64,000 nt of DNA from Archivesica marissinica (GCA_014843695.1 CM026397.1:46438891-46502890); one strand, 5' to 3'. Positions 23,001 through 29,839 are shown, numbered from the stretch's first letter. Notes: a model not told the origin generated them from the letters alone. Made by a program: numbers and translations.

Positions 23001-23281
23001 ATAGTCATCCGAATCGGAATCCGACACACTATAGTCCAACGATGTTTCTGTCCCAAAACCTGATTCATCTGATGCCGTGGTCGCTGTGCTACATGGGCTC
23101 TGGTTTCGCACTGGTGTAACAGTCTTAGAAGCAGACGATGCTTTTGTGCTTGATGCGTTTGCGGTGTGTACGAATGTGTCTCTGGGAGGCGTACTAGTTG
23201 ACGAACGCGAAACTTTGGCTTCTTCTCTTGACCGAGATCCTGGTAAGGGTGTACTTAGCGCAGATCGATCAACTGATTTAG
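4781..23281 (-). CDS. HELZ2-like gene: RNB-domain ribonuclease fused to UPF1-type SF1 helicase (exons H1-H10)
   Basis: Ten exons at 23281-19636, 18243-18155, 16785-16621, 14699-14562, 13293-12918, 11406-11176, 10655-10431, 7701-7551, 6801-6634 and 5013-4781 join with consistent phases and GT/AG borders, giving about 1806 residues to the stop. Order: Ser/Asp-rich region, RNase II/R (RNB) domain with active-site aspartates, C-terminal linker, then an SF1 helicase with motifs I to VI. An RNB domain followed by a UPF1-type helicase is the layout of HELZ2 (PRIC285), in vertebrates an interferon-induced coactivator and RNA-processing factor. As assembled, exon H5 lacks one base and the frame would stop after motif Ia. 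No first helicase or CCCH zinc finger is visible; upstream exons N1-N5 and a gap may hold more of the gene. Confidence 0.85.
5020..5290 (-). mobile_element. tRNA-derived SINE, family B
   Basis: Minus-strand copy with head GCGTTCGCTTCAGGTGCG, B box GGAGTTCGAACCCC, and the same body and TTTGTATAAACTA tail as other copies. It ends only a few bases from the acceptor of exon H10. A 20-bp piece of its head (ACTTCCACTGTGCTATCACG type) is duplicated. Confidence 0.82.
5294..5500. repeat. Dispersed repeat M1 (MITE-like)
   Basis: The block running from ATTAACCCATTCAACCCCAAG to GTGCAGATCCTGATGAG recurs in inverted orientation at 17230-17410. Shared pieces include AATTACCCATTTTGAT (reverse) and the GATCC hairpin region. 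No protein is encoded; terminal repeats are not clear. Confidence 0.55.
5640..5870. repeat. Tc1-type MITE relative with internal AAGCAGCC / CTGATTAATAGAGG repeats
   Basis: It opens with GTCAAACCTG and holds repeated GGCTG(C/A)TTAATAGAGG blocks, including a 62-bp stretch present twice, and closes with GTGACTGTACA. It is clearly related to the better-preserved element at 10718-10899. Confidence 0.55.
6002..6063 (+). repeat. tRNA-like SINE head fragment
   Basis: CATGGCCCAGTGGTTAAGGTC resembles a tRNA A-box region (family F, compare 6415-6510 on the other strand). No B box or acceptor stem pairs with it, so it is not a tRNA gene. Confidence 0.3.
6111..6404 (+). mobile_element. tRNA-derived SINE, family A, full length with target-site duplication
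   Basis: The head has GATCTGTAGTCCAGTG and the B box GGTTCGATCCCC. The body carries AAGGTCTCG and a CTCTGGAATGG block; the 3' end is a hairpin (GTCGCT/AGCGAC stem) followed by ATAAATAAACG and (AC)n. Flanking CTAATTTATGG and CTAGTTTATGG look like an 11-bp duplication with one change. It sits in the intron between H9 and H10. Confidence 0.88.
6415..6510 (-). repeat. tRNA-like SINE head, family F
   Basis: Read on the minus strand it gives GTCCGTGGCCGAATGGTT and GGTCGTCCACTTC, an A-box-like tRNA-Ser/Leu type head. No complete cloverleaf can be drawn. Confidence 0.35.
6634..6801 (-). CDS. HELZ2-like exon H9 (helicase motifs V-VI)
   Basis: The exon runs from acceptor TTTGTAG to donor GTAAGA, phase 1 at both ends. 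It encodes GEWDYVIFSTVRS (end of motif V), WCKHNLGFITD and the motif VI stretch VNVALTRARKGL, whose arginines contact ATP in SF1 helicases. These signatures are diagnostic for the UPF1-like branch. Confidence 0.93.
6985..7200 (-). mobile_element. tRNA-derived SINE, family D
   Basis: On the minus strand it has the head GGTCCAGTCGTAGAGCGTCG, the B box GGTCCCGGGTTCGAT and the 3' hairpin CCCCGCAAGGGG followed by TTTGACATTAATGG and a short ACATACA-like tail. It matches 16284-16492 on the plus strand. Confidence 0.8.
7270..7293. repeat. GATA microsatellite
   Basis: Short run of about five GATA units within the H8-H9 intron. Confidence 0.7.
7551..7701 (-). CDS. HELZ2-like exon H8 (helicase motif IV to V)
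   Basis: Acceptor ATTTTAG and donor GTATGA bound 50 codons plus one base. It encodes VFSYLTREKS, then VQILSQYNSQC (motif IV, where many relatives have ITPY) and VSTVVSSQG (start of motif V). The last G is completed in exon H9 to give SSQGGEWDYV. Confidence 0.92.
7711..8520. other. Intron sequence without recognised gene
   Basis: Intron between H7 and H8. A possible minus-strand tRNA-like SINE remnant with GAAGGTTCAAACTCAG lies near 7930-8030; otherwise nothing can be supported. Confidence 0.4.
8525..8806 (-). mobile_element. tRNA-derived SINE, family A
   Basis: Minus-strand full-length copy: head with GTAGTCCAGTGGTAACACTG and B box GGTTCGATCCCC, body with CTCTGGAATGG, and 3' hairpin followed by ATAAATAAACGTAAAACAC. 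Confidence 0.85.
8840..9040 (+). mobile_element. Degenerate SINE family A copy
   Basis: Diverged plus-strand body with TCTGACTCTGACTAATA, GGGACCAAAA and the GTAAAAGAAC...GGAGACT...ATCCTCCAAAA segment. The tRNA head is poorly preserved and the 3' hairpin is missing. Confidence 0.5.
9209..10105. repeat. Minisatellite, 58-bp unit, about 16 copies
   Basis: The unit begins GTCCAGCTAACTCCTAG and continues CCCGCTGTATCCAGAC, then CTCCTCTCTATCTCAG. Some copies lack six bases (CTCTCA) and are 52 bp. It is pyrimidine-rich on this strand and lies in the intron between H7 and H8. Confidence 0.95.
10431..10655 (-). CDS. HELZ2-like exon H7 (helicase between motifs III and IV)
   Basis: Exactly 75 codons, phase 0 at both ends, acceptor TTTTAG and donor GTAATA. 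The protein opens NPQICRFPSQQFY, the conserved P.I..FPS..FY of UPF1-type helicases, passes KMDIWPTNTHE and FPHVFVHVAGEE, and ends GNEQSKSNAAEIDHV. No reading frame starts at an ATG here, so a simple ORF scan misses this exon. Confidence 0.9.
10718..10899. mobile_element. Tc1/mariner-type MITE
   Basis: Terminal inverted repeats read TACAGTCAAACCTG and CAGGTTTGACTGTA, with TA at the edges as expected for a TA target duplication. Inside are several AAGCAGCCA/AAGCAACC blocks. About 182 bp with no coding capacity. A related copy lies at 5640. Confidence 0.75.
11176..11406 (-). CDS. HELZ2-like exon H6 (helicase motifs II and III)
   Basis: Exactly 77 codons, phase 0 at both ends, acceptor ATTAG and donor GTAAAT. 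VIVDESGMCPEPQ holds the Walker B motif DESG, and VVLIGDHKQLRPII is motif III, which couples ATP hydrolysis to unwinding. It ends MLEEQYRM, the usual QYRMH region just before exon H7. Confidence 0.95.
11610..12600 (+). mobile_element. LINE 3' end: C-terminal CPKC zinc-knuckle remnant and 3' UTR
   Basis: A 60-100 codon frame (about 11690-12016) encodes CPKCDMF...HIIYSCPKTEHLR and ends in LLLGMSTYELD...; C..C...H....C is the usual C-terminal motif of LINE ORF2 proteins. A 580-bp untranslated tail follows, with a small CTCC-TATAAT-GGAG hairpin and a terminal (ATCT)n run. The upstream part is missing, as in a 5'-truncated insertion. It lies in the H5-H6 intron. Confidence 0.7.
12600..12832 (-). 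mobile_element. tRNA-derived SINE, family E
   Basis: On the minus strand it has the A-box-like TGGTCGAGTGGTCAAAG, the B box GGTCCGAGGCCCGC and a tail including CCTGCCCAGGAAAGG and GTTAGGTAAACTGC. It matches 31001-31268. Confidence 0.75.
12918..13293 (-). CDS. HELZ2-like exon H5 (after motif Ia to motif II), with a frameshift
   Basis: Acceptor TTGCAG and donor GTACTT are clear. The first part reads WMYHRMGSYRPDFIRVYGRS in phase with exon H4. The last part reads REASIEEIRKHDVILCTTA and then VLEATRVHQ, in phase with exon H6. The two frames differ by one base: the exon is 376 nt where 377 would fit both neighbours. The switch falls near 13035-13055, around EPNPE. In the assembled frame, translation would stop at 12980-12982, before motif II. 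No intron long enough to splice explains it. Confidence 0.88.
13531..14545. repeat. Minisatellite, 70-bp unit, about 14.5 copies
   Basis: The unit contains GCCCTATGCCTACATAG, GCCACCATATATGCCC and ACAGCACGATATATGTC. A C/A variant (ATGCC versus ATGCA) alternates regularly through the left half, suggesting growth by 140-bp dimers. It fills the H4-H5 intron and stops about 17 bp from the splice donor of H4. Confidence 0.96.
14562..14699 (-). CDS. HELZ2-like exon H4 (rest of Walker A, motif Ia)
   Basis: Acceptor TTTCAG and donor GTAGGA; one split codon on each side. The exon supplies TGKTYTGIKLVCLF, so that with exon H3 the Walker A motif reads GPPGTGKT. It ends with VLFCGPSNRSVDLVA, motif Ia. 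Splitting the P-loop between exons is notable but phases fit exactly. Confidence 0.94.
14727..15680. repeat. Minisatellite, 50-bp unit, 19 copies, higher-order structure
   Basis: The unit is GCAAACAATGTTAAACATT, ACCTGCATATAAACC and AGTCTTAGCAAAGTTT. Two variable sites (C/T in ACYTGC, and A/C in AAAMAG) cycle in a fixed order of four units through the first half, giving a 200-bp higher-order repeat. It fills the H3-H4 intron next to the acceptor of H4. Confidence 0.96.
15681..16283. other. Intron sequence with a SINE A 3' fragment
   Basis: At 15845-15910 there is a fragment of the family A 3' end (GATCATATGGACAACCG, then a duplicated ACGATAAATAA). The remaining AT-rich sequence shows nothing recognisable. 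Confidence 0.5.
16284..16492 (+). mobile_element. tRNA-derived SINE, family D
   Basis: The head reads CGTGGTCCAGTGGTAGAGCG with the B box GGTCCCGGGTTCGAT, then a body with AAGGCACCTCACAC, and the 3' hairpin CCCCGCGAGGGG followed by TTTGACATTAAAGG and an ACATACATACA tail. It is the best copy of this family here. Confidence 0.85.
16621..16785 (-). CDS. HELZ2-like exon H3 (Q motif and start of Walker A)
   Basis: Acceptor TTTCAG and donor GTATAT. It reads DKDHKHIASLIERDVYY (first base from exon H2), then RRRPLPRNNKMQQQAIDRAL, the Q-motif region, and FSLIHGPPG, the first half of the P-loop. Phase 1 at both ends. Confidence 0.93.
16882..17210 (+). mobile_element. tRNA-derived SINE, family A
   Basis: Plus-strand copy with GACCTGTAATCCAGTGG, B box AGGTTCGACCCC, body with AGAGGTCTC and TCTGGAATGGG, hairpin GCGTCGCTCATATGGGC, and an (AC)n tail. 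It lies in the H2-H3 intron. Confidence 0.85.
17230..17412. repeat. Dispersed repeat M1, inverted copy
   Basis: This copy is the reverse of 5294-5500: AAAAAGTGTAGATCC at the start, AATTACCCATTTTGAT, and TTGAATGGGTTAAT at the end. The end directly abuts the AT-rich spacer of the exon-bearing tandem repeat, whose units also contain GGGTTAATAAAAC. Confidence 0.6.
17413..18230. repeat. 101-bp tandem repeat carrying copies of exon H2 and its splice donor
   Basis: Seven copies of the block AAGTCCGGTATCGG start at about 17494, 17652, 17753, 17854, 17955, 18056 and 18157, mostly 101 bp apart. On the minus strand each holds 64 nt matching the last two thirds of exon H2 (PSCPDTLAA, then ALNKPIPDL), the donor GTACATATATG and 37 nt of intron. 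In the extra copies the exon piece is preceded by TTATTAACCCAG, a possible acceptor. Confidence 0.95.
18155..18243 (-). CDS. HELZ2-like exon H2 (linker between RNB and helicase)
   Basis: Acceptor GTTTACAG and donor GTACAT enclose one base, 29 codons and one base. The peptide runs ISESFIKKLPSCPDTL and ends NKPIPDL. Phase matches both neighbours, which supports this as the real exon; only this copy has the ISESFIKK start. It is the outermost unit of a tandem repeat in which downstream copies have lost the exon's 5' third. Confidence 0.88.
18296..18422 (-). mobile_element. SINE family B fragment
   Basis: Minus-strand remnant with GTCCTTAGGCAAGGGAC, a body and a tail ending in TTGTATAAAC. The tRNA head is truncated. 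Confidence 0.55.
18428..18745. repeat. Tandem repeat, about 87-bp unit, 4 copies
   Basis: The unit has GGTGATACGGTAAATAA, ACATACAGAAAGGTAAC and ATACTCTTTAGTAAAT. Its lack of stops in one minus frame makes a misleading 147-codon ORF. Confidence 0.93.
18773..18895. repeat. Tandem repeat, 29-bp unit, 4 copies
   Basis: The unit is TTCTGCAGTGTATAATA plus TATATTGAATAA; identical copies followed by a diverged end. Confidence 0.93.
18945..19160 (-). mobile_element. SINE family C copy
   Basis: Minus-strand copy with tail TTTACAATGATTG...AACAACTTATATTAATCAC (reverse) and a tRNA-like region carrying GATCGAACAAG. Compare 23395-23640. Confidence 0.55.
19155..19490. repeat. Tandem repeat, alternating 41/42-bp units, about 8 copies
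   Basis: The unit is CGCCTATGACTTAGAATATG, TGTGCAGCGC and ACTCAAAGTA. Copies ending AAA and copies ending A alternate strictly, so the true period is an 83-bp dimer. It lies about 150 bp downstream of exon H1. Confidence 0.95.
19636..23281 (-). CDS. HELZ2-like exon H1 (RNB ribonuclease domain)
   Basis: A 3646-nt exon between acceptor TTTGCAG and donor GTATGTG, about 1214 codons. The first 150 residues are Ser/Thr/Asp-rich. A possible OB-fold region follows, then the RNB domain. Its active-site string TIDPPDSKDLDDA (about residue 435) keeps the four aspartates that bind metal in RNase II/R. GVHIADVAMYI, EEFMIMTNR and THFTSPIRRYNDL (about 770) are further RNB signatures. It should therefore be a 3'-5' exoribonuclease. 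The last 400 residues are less conserved and lead to SEVDR, joined to exon H2. The start lies upstream, since the frame is open to the acceptor. Confidence 0.95.
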
Positions 23282-23394
23282 CTGCAAAACACGTTATTAG
23301 TCAAGTATTAATTAGTATAACCGACATGATAGAATTTTCAATATCTTCAAAGAGTAGTTATCAGTTTCATACATAGCAGAATACCGTTAACATT

Positions 23395-23640
23395 AGTTTA
23401 AAATTTATTTATTTTACAACGATTGCGAAACAAGCTTTAACAACTTATATTGATCACTCTCGTTGGTGCGGATGAAAGCGTAAATGTGTGGGATGAAACC
23501 GGAGTACACGGAGAAAACCCACCTGTCCTACTTGACGACCATGTACCACCACACATACTTTCCGGACCGAGGATCGAACCCAGGTTTCATTGGTGAGAAG
23601 CAACGTGTTAACAACTGCGCTAATCAGACATTAGCTAAGA
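23395..23640 (-). mobile_element. SINE family C copy
   Basis: Minus-strand copy. The tail (reverse) contains TTTATTTATTTTACAACG and ATTGCGAAACAAGC, the body CACACATTTACGC, and the head a B-box-like GGGTTCGATCCTCGG. Related to 3340 and 18945. Confidence 0.65.
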
Positions 23641-24052
23641 TATGCATAGTCATTGTTTGTTTTGCAAGAATCAGAGTCGCATTCAAGCGACTTTTCATGT
23701 TCATGTGACAGAACTATTAGTCTTATAGCAAAAACTGTACTTAGTCAGACCATTTAGTAGCAGTTGAATATGGAATCGGATCGACGATACCCTGATTACG
23801 AGTCAAACGTGTTACCATTGGAATGTGACCCATAATGGGTTCCCTCTATCTAATGTTTTTGTCTGCGCCACTTCTGTCGCCAATTGAAAGAAAACTGTAG
23901 CCAAGTTGAAAACCTTGGAGCCAACTAAGAGACATATAGTTCACAGATAAATATCTGAAGCCATGTATTTCACAAAACATGTGCCAAAAATATTTTTGCC
24001 AATTCACAAAACTTAATGCCAGTATTTGTTTTGTCGTAAATGGCGATCAACA
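23641..24052. other. Sequence up to the assembly gap, nothing recognised
   Basis: No exon, RNA gene or repeat could be supported between the SINE and the gap. Confidence 0.5.
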
Positions 24053-25052
24053 NNNNNNNNNNNNNNNNNNNNNNNNNNNNNNNNNNNNNNNNNNNNNNNN
24101 NNNNNNNNNNNNNNNNNNNNNNNNNNNNNNNNNNNNNNNNNNNNNNNNNNNNNNNNNNNNNNNNNNNNNNNNNNNNNNNNNNNNNNNNNNNNNNNNNNNN
24201 NNNNNNNNNNNNNNNNNNNNNNNNNNNNNNNNNNNNNNNNNNNNNNNNNNNNNNNNNNNNNNNNNNNNNNNNNNNNNNNNNNNNNNNNNNNNNNNNNNNN
24301 NNNNNNNNNNNNNNNNNNNNNNNNNNNNNNNNNNNNNNNNNNNNNNNNNNNNNNNNNNNNNNNNNNNNNNNNNNNNNNNNNNNNNNNNNNNNNNNNNNNN
24401 NNNNNNNNNNNNNNNNNNNNNNNNNNNNNNNNNNNNNNNNNNNNNNNNNNNNNNNNNNNNNNNNNNNNNNNNNNNNNNNNNNNNNNNNNNNNNNNNNNNN
24501 NNNNNNNNNNNNNNNNNNNNNNNNNNNNNNNNNNNNNNNNNNNNNNNNNNNNNNNNNNNNNNNNNNNNNNNNNNNNNNNNNNNNNNNNNNNNNNNNNNNN
24601 NNNNNNNNNNNNNNNNNNNNNNNNNNNNNNNNNNNNNNNNNNNNNNNNNNNNNNNNNNNNNNNNNNNNNNNNNNNNNNNNNNNNNNNNNNNNNNNNNNNN
24701 NNNNNNNNNNNNNNNNNNNNNNNNNNNNNNNNNNNNNNNNNNNNNNNNNNNNNNNNNNNNNNNNNNNNNNNNNNNNNNNNNNNNNNNNNNNNNNNNNNNN
24801 NNNNNNNNNNNNNNNNNNNNNNNNNNNNNNNNNNNNNNNNNNNNNNNNNNNNNNNNNNNNNNNNNNNNNNNNNNNNNNNNNNNNNNNNNNNNNNNNNNNN
24901 NNNNNNNNNNNNNNNNNNNNNNNNNNNNNNNNNNNNNNNNNNNNNNNNNNNNNNNNNNNNNNNNNNNNNNNNNNNNNNNNNNNNNNNNNNNNNNNNNNNN
25001 NNNNNNNNNNNNNNNNNNNNNNNNNNNNNNNNNNNNNNNNNNNNNNNNNNNN
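24053..25052. other. Assembly gap of exactly 1000 N
   Basis: The round size marks a nominal gap. It lies between exons N5 and H1, so a missing exon of the helicase gene may be here. The right edge opens directly into a minisatellite. Confidence 0.98.
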
Positions 25053-26235
25053 ACAGGAGCCAGGGTTATATGGGAGCCGGGTTATACAGGAGCCATGGTT
25101 ATATGGGAGCCGGGTTATACAGGAGCCAGGTTCAGCCGGGTTATGCGGGAGCCATGGTTATATAGGAGCCGGGTTATACGGGTGCCAGGGTTATATAGGA
25201 GCCGGGTTATACAGGAGCCATGGTTATATAGGAGCCGGGTTATACAGGAGCCAGGGTTATATAGGAGCCGGGTTATACGGGAGCCATGGTTATATAGGAG
25301 CCGGGTTATACAGGAGCCAGGTTCAGCCGGGTTATGCGGGAGCCGGGTTATACAGGAGCCGGGTTATACGGGGCATGGTTATATGAGCCGGTTATACGGA
25401 GCATGGTTTATGGGAGCTGGTATACGGGCCGGTTTTGGGCCGGTTTACGGAGCCATGGTTTATTGAGCGGGTTTACGAGCGTTTATGGGAGCCGGGTTAT
25501 GGCCGGTATAAGGAGCTGGGTTATACATTAGCCAGGTTCAGCCGGGTTATACGGGAGCCATGGTTATATAGGAGCCGGGTTATACAGGAGCCAGGGTTTA
25601 TATAGGAGCCGGGTTATACGGGAGCCATGGTTATATGGGAGCCGGATTATACAGGAGCCAGGTTCAGCCGGGTTATACGGGAGCCAGGGTTATATGGGAG
25701 CCGGGTTATACAGGAGCCAGGGTTATATAGGAGCCAGGTTATATGGGAGCCATGGTTATATGGGAGCCGGGTTATACAGGAGCCAGGTTCAGCCGGGTTA
25801 TGCGGGAGCCGGGTTATACAGGAGCCAGGTTATACAGTAGCCAGGTTCAGCCGGGTTATACGGGAGCCGGGTTATACAGGAGCCGGGTTATACAGGAGCT
25901 GGGTTATACATGAGCCAGGTTCAGCCGGGTTATACGGGAGCCGGGTTATACGGGAGCTAGGGTTATATGAGAGCCAGGTTGAGCCGGGTTATACGGGAGC
26001 CGGGTTATACGGGAGCCGGGTTATACAGGAGCTGGGTTATACATGAGCCAGGTTCAGCCGGGTTATACGGGAGCGGGGTTATACGGGAGCCGGGTTATAT
26101 GGGAGTCAGGTTATACAGGAGCAGGTGTTATACGGGAGCTAGGGTTATATGGGAGCCGGGTAATACGGGGGCCGAGTAATGCGGGAGTCGGGTTATACGT
26201 CATACGGGAGCCGGGTTATACGGGAGGCTAAAGAA
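25053..26235. repeat. GC-rich minisatellite, about 15/30-bp unit
   Basis: The core unit is GGAGCCGGGTTATAC with variants GGAGCCAGGGTTATA and an inserted CAGGTTCAGCCGG. More than 70 units remain after the gap. Around 25380-25520 the pattern is ragged with short deletions, as in poorly resolved consensus. It probably extends into the gap. Confidence 0.95.
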
Positions 26236-27185
26236 GGGTTCAAGACGTAATAATATACATAATTACATATATATGTATACATATACATAATATCAACAAA
26301 GTTTTTCATTAGTATGCTATATCTCATATCCGAATAACAATAAGTATGACAATGGTGTAAATAGATGATAGTTGTTTGTTTTAATGTCTGATCGAATTAT
26401 ATTTCACTGAATGAACATTGCGCAGGCCACGAATGGTAATCAAAGTATACATGTTATATATAATGTATATGGTTATGTACTATGTACAAGTCTGATAATA
26501 AAATGTTGTTCCTATCAGGAGCAACACCCAACCGAGGGATTCATAAACGTGTTTATTTTCAGTGAGCAAATTATTTCGAATCCCAGTCTTAATGCGAACG
26601 TAAAAGTGCTATCTAATCTAATTTTATCTTATCTTTTATAGAAAAGCAAGCTTGGACATGTATTTCATGAAATGTCAAGCTACAGGTGTTCCAGTAAACA
26701 GTTTGGTATAACTGTTTCTCAATATAACCGAATTGATTTTGGTGCAAACACATGATTAGACATGAATAACCATACTAACATTTCAAAACTCTAATGTTTA
26801 ACCTCAAACACCTGATTATACGTGAATAAACAAGTTAACAGTTTAGAATTGTAATGTTTAACCCTAAACATTAGATTACATGTCTGGTGTAATAGCACAC
26901 ATGTGTGGGAAAACCTTTAACATGCTGATCAGGCATACATGTAAGGAGTCCCCATGCCAAATATACTTGTTTCTCTGCCAAATGTACTTGCTTCTCTACC
27001 AACATAAACAGTTAGTACAGTTCAATGTATAAGACGACCGTATGCAGCATTATTAGAAATGGACCAATACTCATGAATATATATAATATCATACTATACA
27101 AATAATTATGGAAGTAATTAATTAACATAATCAACATATAACCCCATTATGTTACAGTAGTTGACAATGATCTAATTTAAAAATA
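26236..27185. other. AT-rich sequence without recognised gene
   Basis: There are a few imperfect direct repeats (AACCTCAAACACCTGATTA-like, twice near 26750-26880). No exon could be supported. Confidence 0.45.
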
Positions 27186-28022
27186 AACAAGAAATATCAA
27201 AGTAGGTGATTAATGACTCCCGCCATAGCCATAAAAGCTACATCCCGGACTGGAAATATTTACTCGGACGGACGGTCAGTGCGAAACAATGGCGAACATT
27301 TGTGGCGCATTAGTTTTTAAATCCCTCCTTAACCGAAGAAGTTACAGCCCGGACAGGAAATGGTGTACCTATATTTCCCATTTAACCCATTAATGTGTGA
27401 CCTTGACCTTGAAGCTACATACGTAGGTTTTGTGTACGTTACATGGCCTATATATGGAGAACATTTGTGTCACATTAGTTTTGAAATCGCCCCATAGCCG
27501 AAGAAGTTACAGCACGGATATGAAATAGTGTACCTATATTTCACATTTCCAAGTGTGACATTGCCATTGTAGCTACGGACGTAGGTACTGTGTGTGTTTT
27601 ACGTTTATTTATCGTCGCTATCGGTTGTCCATATGAGCGACGCCTCCTGAAGAGATTAGTCATTTTAGATTGGAGGATAGTGCAATGATACAGACAGAAA
27701 CCCATTCCAGAATCTCCTCTGATTCTTCTAGGTGCACGGTGTACAGCACTGACACGAGACCTCGGTTTAAAGTCCCATCTGAAAGACTGTTAATATTATT
27801 AGGGTCAGACGTGGGATCGAACCTGCGAACCCTAGATTACCAGTCCAGCGTGTTAACCACTGGACTACAGATCCGGCTGTTGTAGATCTTGTGTACGATA
27901 CATCACCAATATATGGAGAACATTTGTCGCGACATTAGTTTTGAAATCCCTCAATAATCGAGGAAGTTACAGCCCGGACAGGAAATATTAACTCGGACAG
28001 GCACACGGACGGACACGTGCGA
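27186..28022. repeat. Diverged repeat with GAAGTTACAGCCCGGA and TGACCTTGACC blocks
   Basis: A block with TATATGGAGAACATTTGT, ACATTAGTTTTGAAATC and GAAGTTACAGCCCGGA occurs about three times. A SINE has split it: the block broken at 27597 continues after 27878. TGACCTTGACC strings of this kind are common in marine invertebrate repeats. Confidence 0.65.
27597..27878 (-). mobile_element. tRNA-derived SINE, family A, nested insertion
   Basis: Full-length minus-strand copy with GGTTCGATCCCACG as B box, and a 3' hairpin (CGCTCATATGGACAACCG). It interrupts the older repeat; flanks GTAGGTACTGTGT and GTAGATCTTGTGT resemble a target-site duplication. Confidence 0.85.
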
Positions 28023-28169
28023 AAACTATAAGAAGAAGAGGGCATAACTATGCTGTAATGCTGGTTATAACTTAAACGACTACGAATAGTTGTGTGAGAA
28101 TCGGGTGCATATATTTTATGTCTCATAAAACGATTTATGTGCACGGCCTCCAAACTACCCTCTGGGACT

Positions 28170-28235
28170 CTCGGAGTCCCGTATAATATTATGATGATGA
28201 TTGAGCCTCCAGCGAACCATATGGGCAAGCGATAT
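28170..28235 (-). mobile_element. LINE 3' terminal fragment (hairpin and ATC tail)
   Basis: On the minus strand it reads TTGCCCATATGGTTCGCTGG, then AGGCTCAATCATCATC. It matches the end of the GC-rich LINE block at 47090-47135 and the fragment at 29665. Confidence 0.6.
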
Positions 28236-28677
28236 AATATTATGTCTCAGTTCTAACGTTATATAGCTTGGGGTAATGTCCATATATGTATTATGTATTT
28301 CAAATGATTTCATAATTACATAACATTACAATACGTGTGTACATGTATATAAATGTATGTCTTTAATAAAAGCCATAAAATTATTTGCAATTCAAACGTG
28401 TGTTTGTTCCCATTTTCTCCATACAAGCATCTGAGAGAGGTCCTGGTAGCATAAATGATGGCTATATAACACATTTGAAACATGCTTGCCACCTCTCAAT
28501 CATTCAATGATAAACTTAGTAATTAATATAACACGCTTAAAGTCCGCACTTTGATATCATTATATCAATACCAATATTTATCAAGCTTTATGGTTTTCAT
28601 TAACATACATATAACCATGAAGGTCTATAATAAATTGCATATAAAACAGTCTCCTTACATGTTCGTTCTATAATTAC
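28236..28677. other. Intron-like AT-rich sequence
   Basis: Nothing recognised; it follows the donor of exon N5 on the minus strand. Confidence 0.4.
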
Positions 28678-28884
28678 CTGACGAAGGATGTGTGAGCACT
28701 CTTTATACCAGCTGGCCAACACTTCCTCATTTTCAGATGAAGATGGGCATTTCCTGAATTCATCCATTCTTTTGTCGGCATATTCAACCGCTTGTAATGC
28801 AGATTGCTTAGCATGTTCTGTATTCCCGCTGGACAAAGCAACATAACCGCTTCGTATAAATCTGGACATTTCCGTCGCCACGCC
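28678..28884 (-). CDS. Exon N5: TPR-like helical hairpin (candidate 5' part of HELZ2-like gene)
   Basis: Exactly 69 codons, phase 0 at both ends, acceptor TTAATAG and donor GTAATT. It reads EMSRFIRSGYVALSSGN, EHAKQSALQAVEYADKRM and EEVLASWYKECSHILRQ, a pattern of amphipathic helices resembling a TPR unit. HELZ proteins have an N-terminal TPR-like region, so this could be the same gene. Exon H1 needs a phase-1 donor, however, so at least one exon is missing, perhaps in the gap. It could also be an unrelated gene. Confidence 0.6.
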
Positions 28885-28960
28885 CTATTAATATACACAT
28901 TATATATAAATATTTACATCGCTATTGCATTTCCTTCTATGAACGTATATGCCATTTTTA

Positions 28961-29058
28961 TCCATTTTAGAATGAATCTCCTCACTAACGGCCATGCGCA
29001 TTCGCAGTGTTTGAATGAATCTCCTCACTAACGGCCATGCGCATTCGCAGTGTTTAGC
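28961..29058. repeat. 44-bp direct duplication
   Basis: The block GAATGAATCTCCTCACTAAC through CGCATTCGCAGTGTTT occurs twice in tandem, identical. Confidence 0.9.
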
Positions 29059-29261
29059 AGCATTCCTCGCAAGAAAAAAGGGTGTCTTACAGGTTACATT
29101 ATTTCAATGATAATTACCGGATACGAGAAGACGGTAAATCACAAAGCTGGCCTAATTATATCTTATATGCAACGTGTGTTATATTTGTCTTCCTGCCATT
29201 GAAAAGAATAATTACTGTAAATATAAGTAATGAATAAACTACATTTGGCGTGTTTAAAGAT

Positions 29262-29492
29262 AGCTTGGAATGTGTGGGTAGTAGCGCGTTCCCTTCAGGT
29301 GTGAAAGGTCCGGAGTTCGAACCCCGCTGGAGCAGATACGAGTGTGCCCTTAGGTAGGGGATTTAAATTCCACATTGCCCTTTCTCTCTCACTCGTGGCG
29401 ATGGATTCCATCAGGAATGAGGTCTCGAGCGTGATTAATATAAGTTACAAGAACTTGTTTCGAAATCGAGCTAAAATAGATTTGTATAAACT
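29262..29492 (+). mobile_element. tRNA-derived SINE, family B
   Basis: Plus-strand copy: head with TTCAGGTGTGAAAGG and B box GGAGTTCGAACCCC, body GTGCCCTTAGG and GATGGATTCCATCAGG, tail GTGATTAATATAAGTT, CGAGCTAAAATAGATT and TGTATAAACTA. Confidence 0.85.
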
Positions 29493-29664
29493 ATTTACAA
29501 TTGTCCATACTCCTATAATCTGGTTTCGTAATGTCCCGGTTTAAATCACATGATGGCAAACGCAACATGTTGATTGAAAAGTAAAACCTTGGTAACAGTC
29601 GCCACTAGATATAAAGATGGTCTGATTCACAATTACTAGTCTCATGCTGACAGACTTATGACCA

Positions 29665-29740
29665 GTCATTTTGATGATGATTGGGCTTAATTACCCTCGC
29701 CTCCGGCGAACCATGTGGGCGACCATGACAGTAGCAGACC
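29665..29740 (-). mobile_element. LINE 3' terminal fragment (hairpin and ATC tail)
   Basis: On the minus strand it reads GTCGCCCACATGGTTCGCC, GGAGGCGAGGGTAATTAAG and CCCAATCATCATCA. Stem TCGCC/GGCGA. Second of three local copies of this 3' end. Confidence 0.65.
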
Positions 29741-29839
29741 ACATATTCATGTACGTGACGATCACTCACTACGACAGGTAGCGATCGTTGTGATAGCCGT
29801 CGTGGTATGGGAACGAGCTGATAGAATAGACAGGCGCAA

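Noticed and set aside
23979..25466. Long reading frames through the first gap
   Set aside because: They consist mostly of unknown bases and then minisatellite units.
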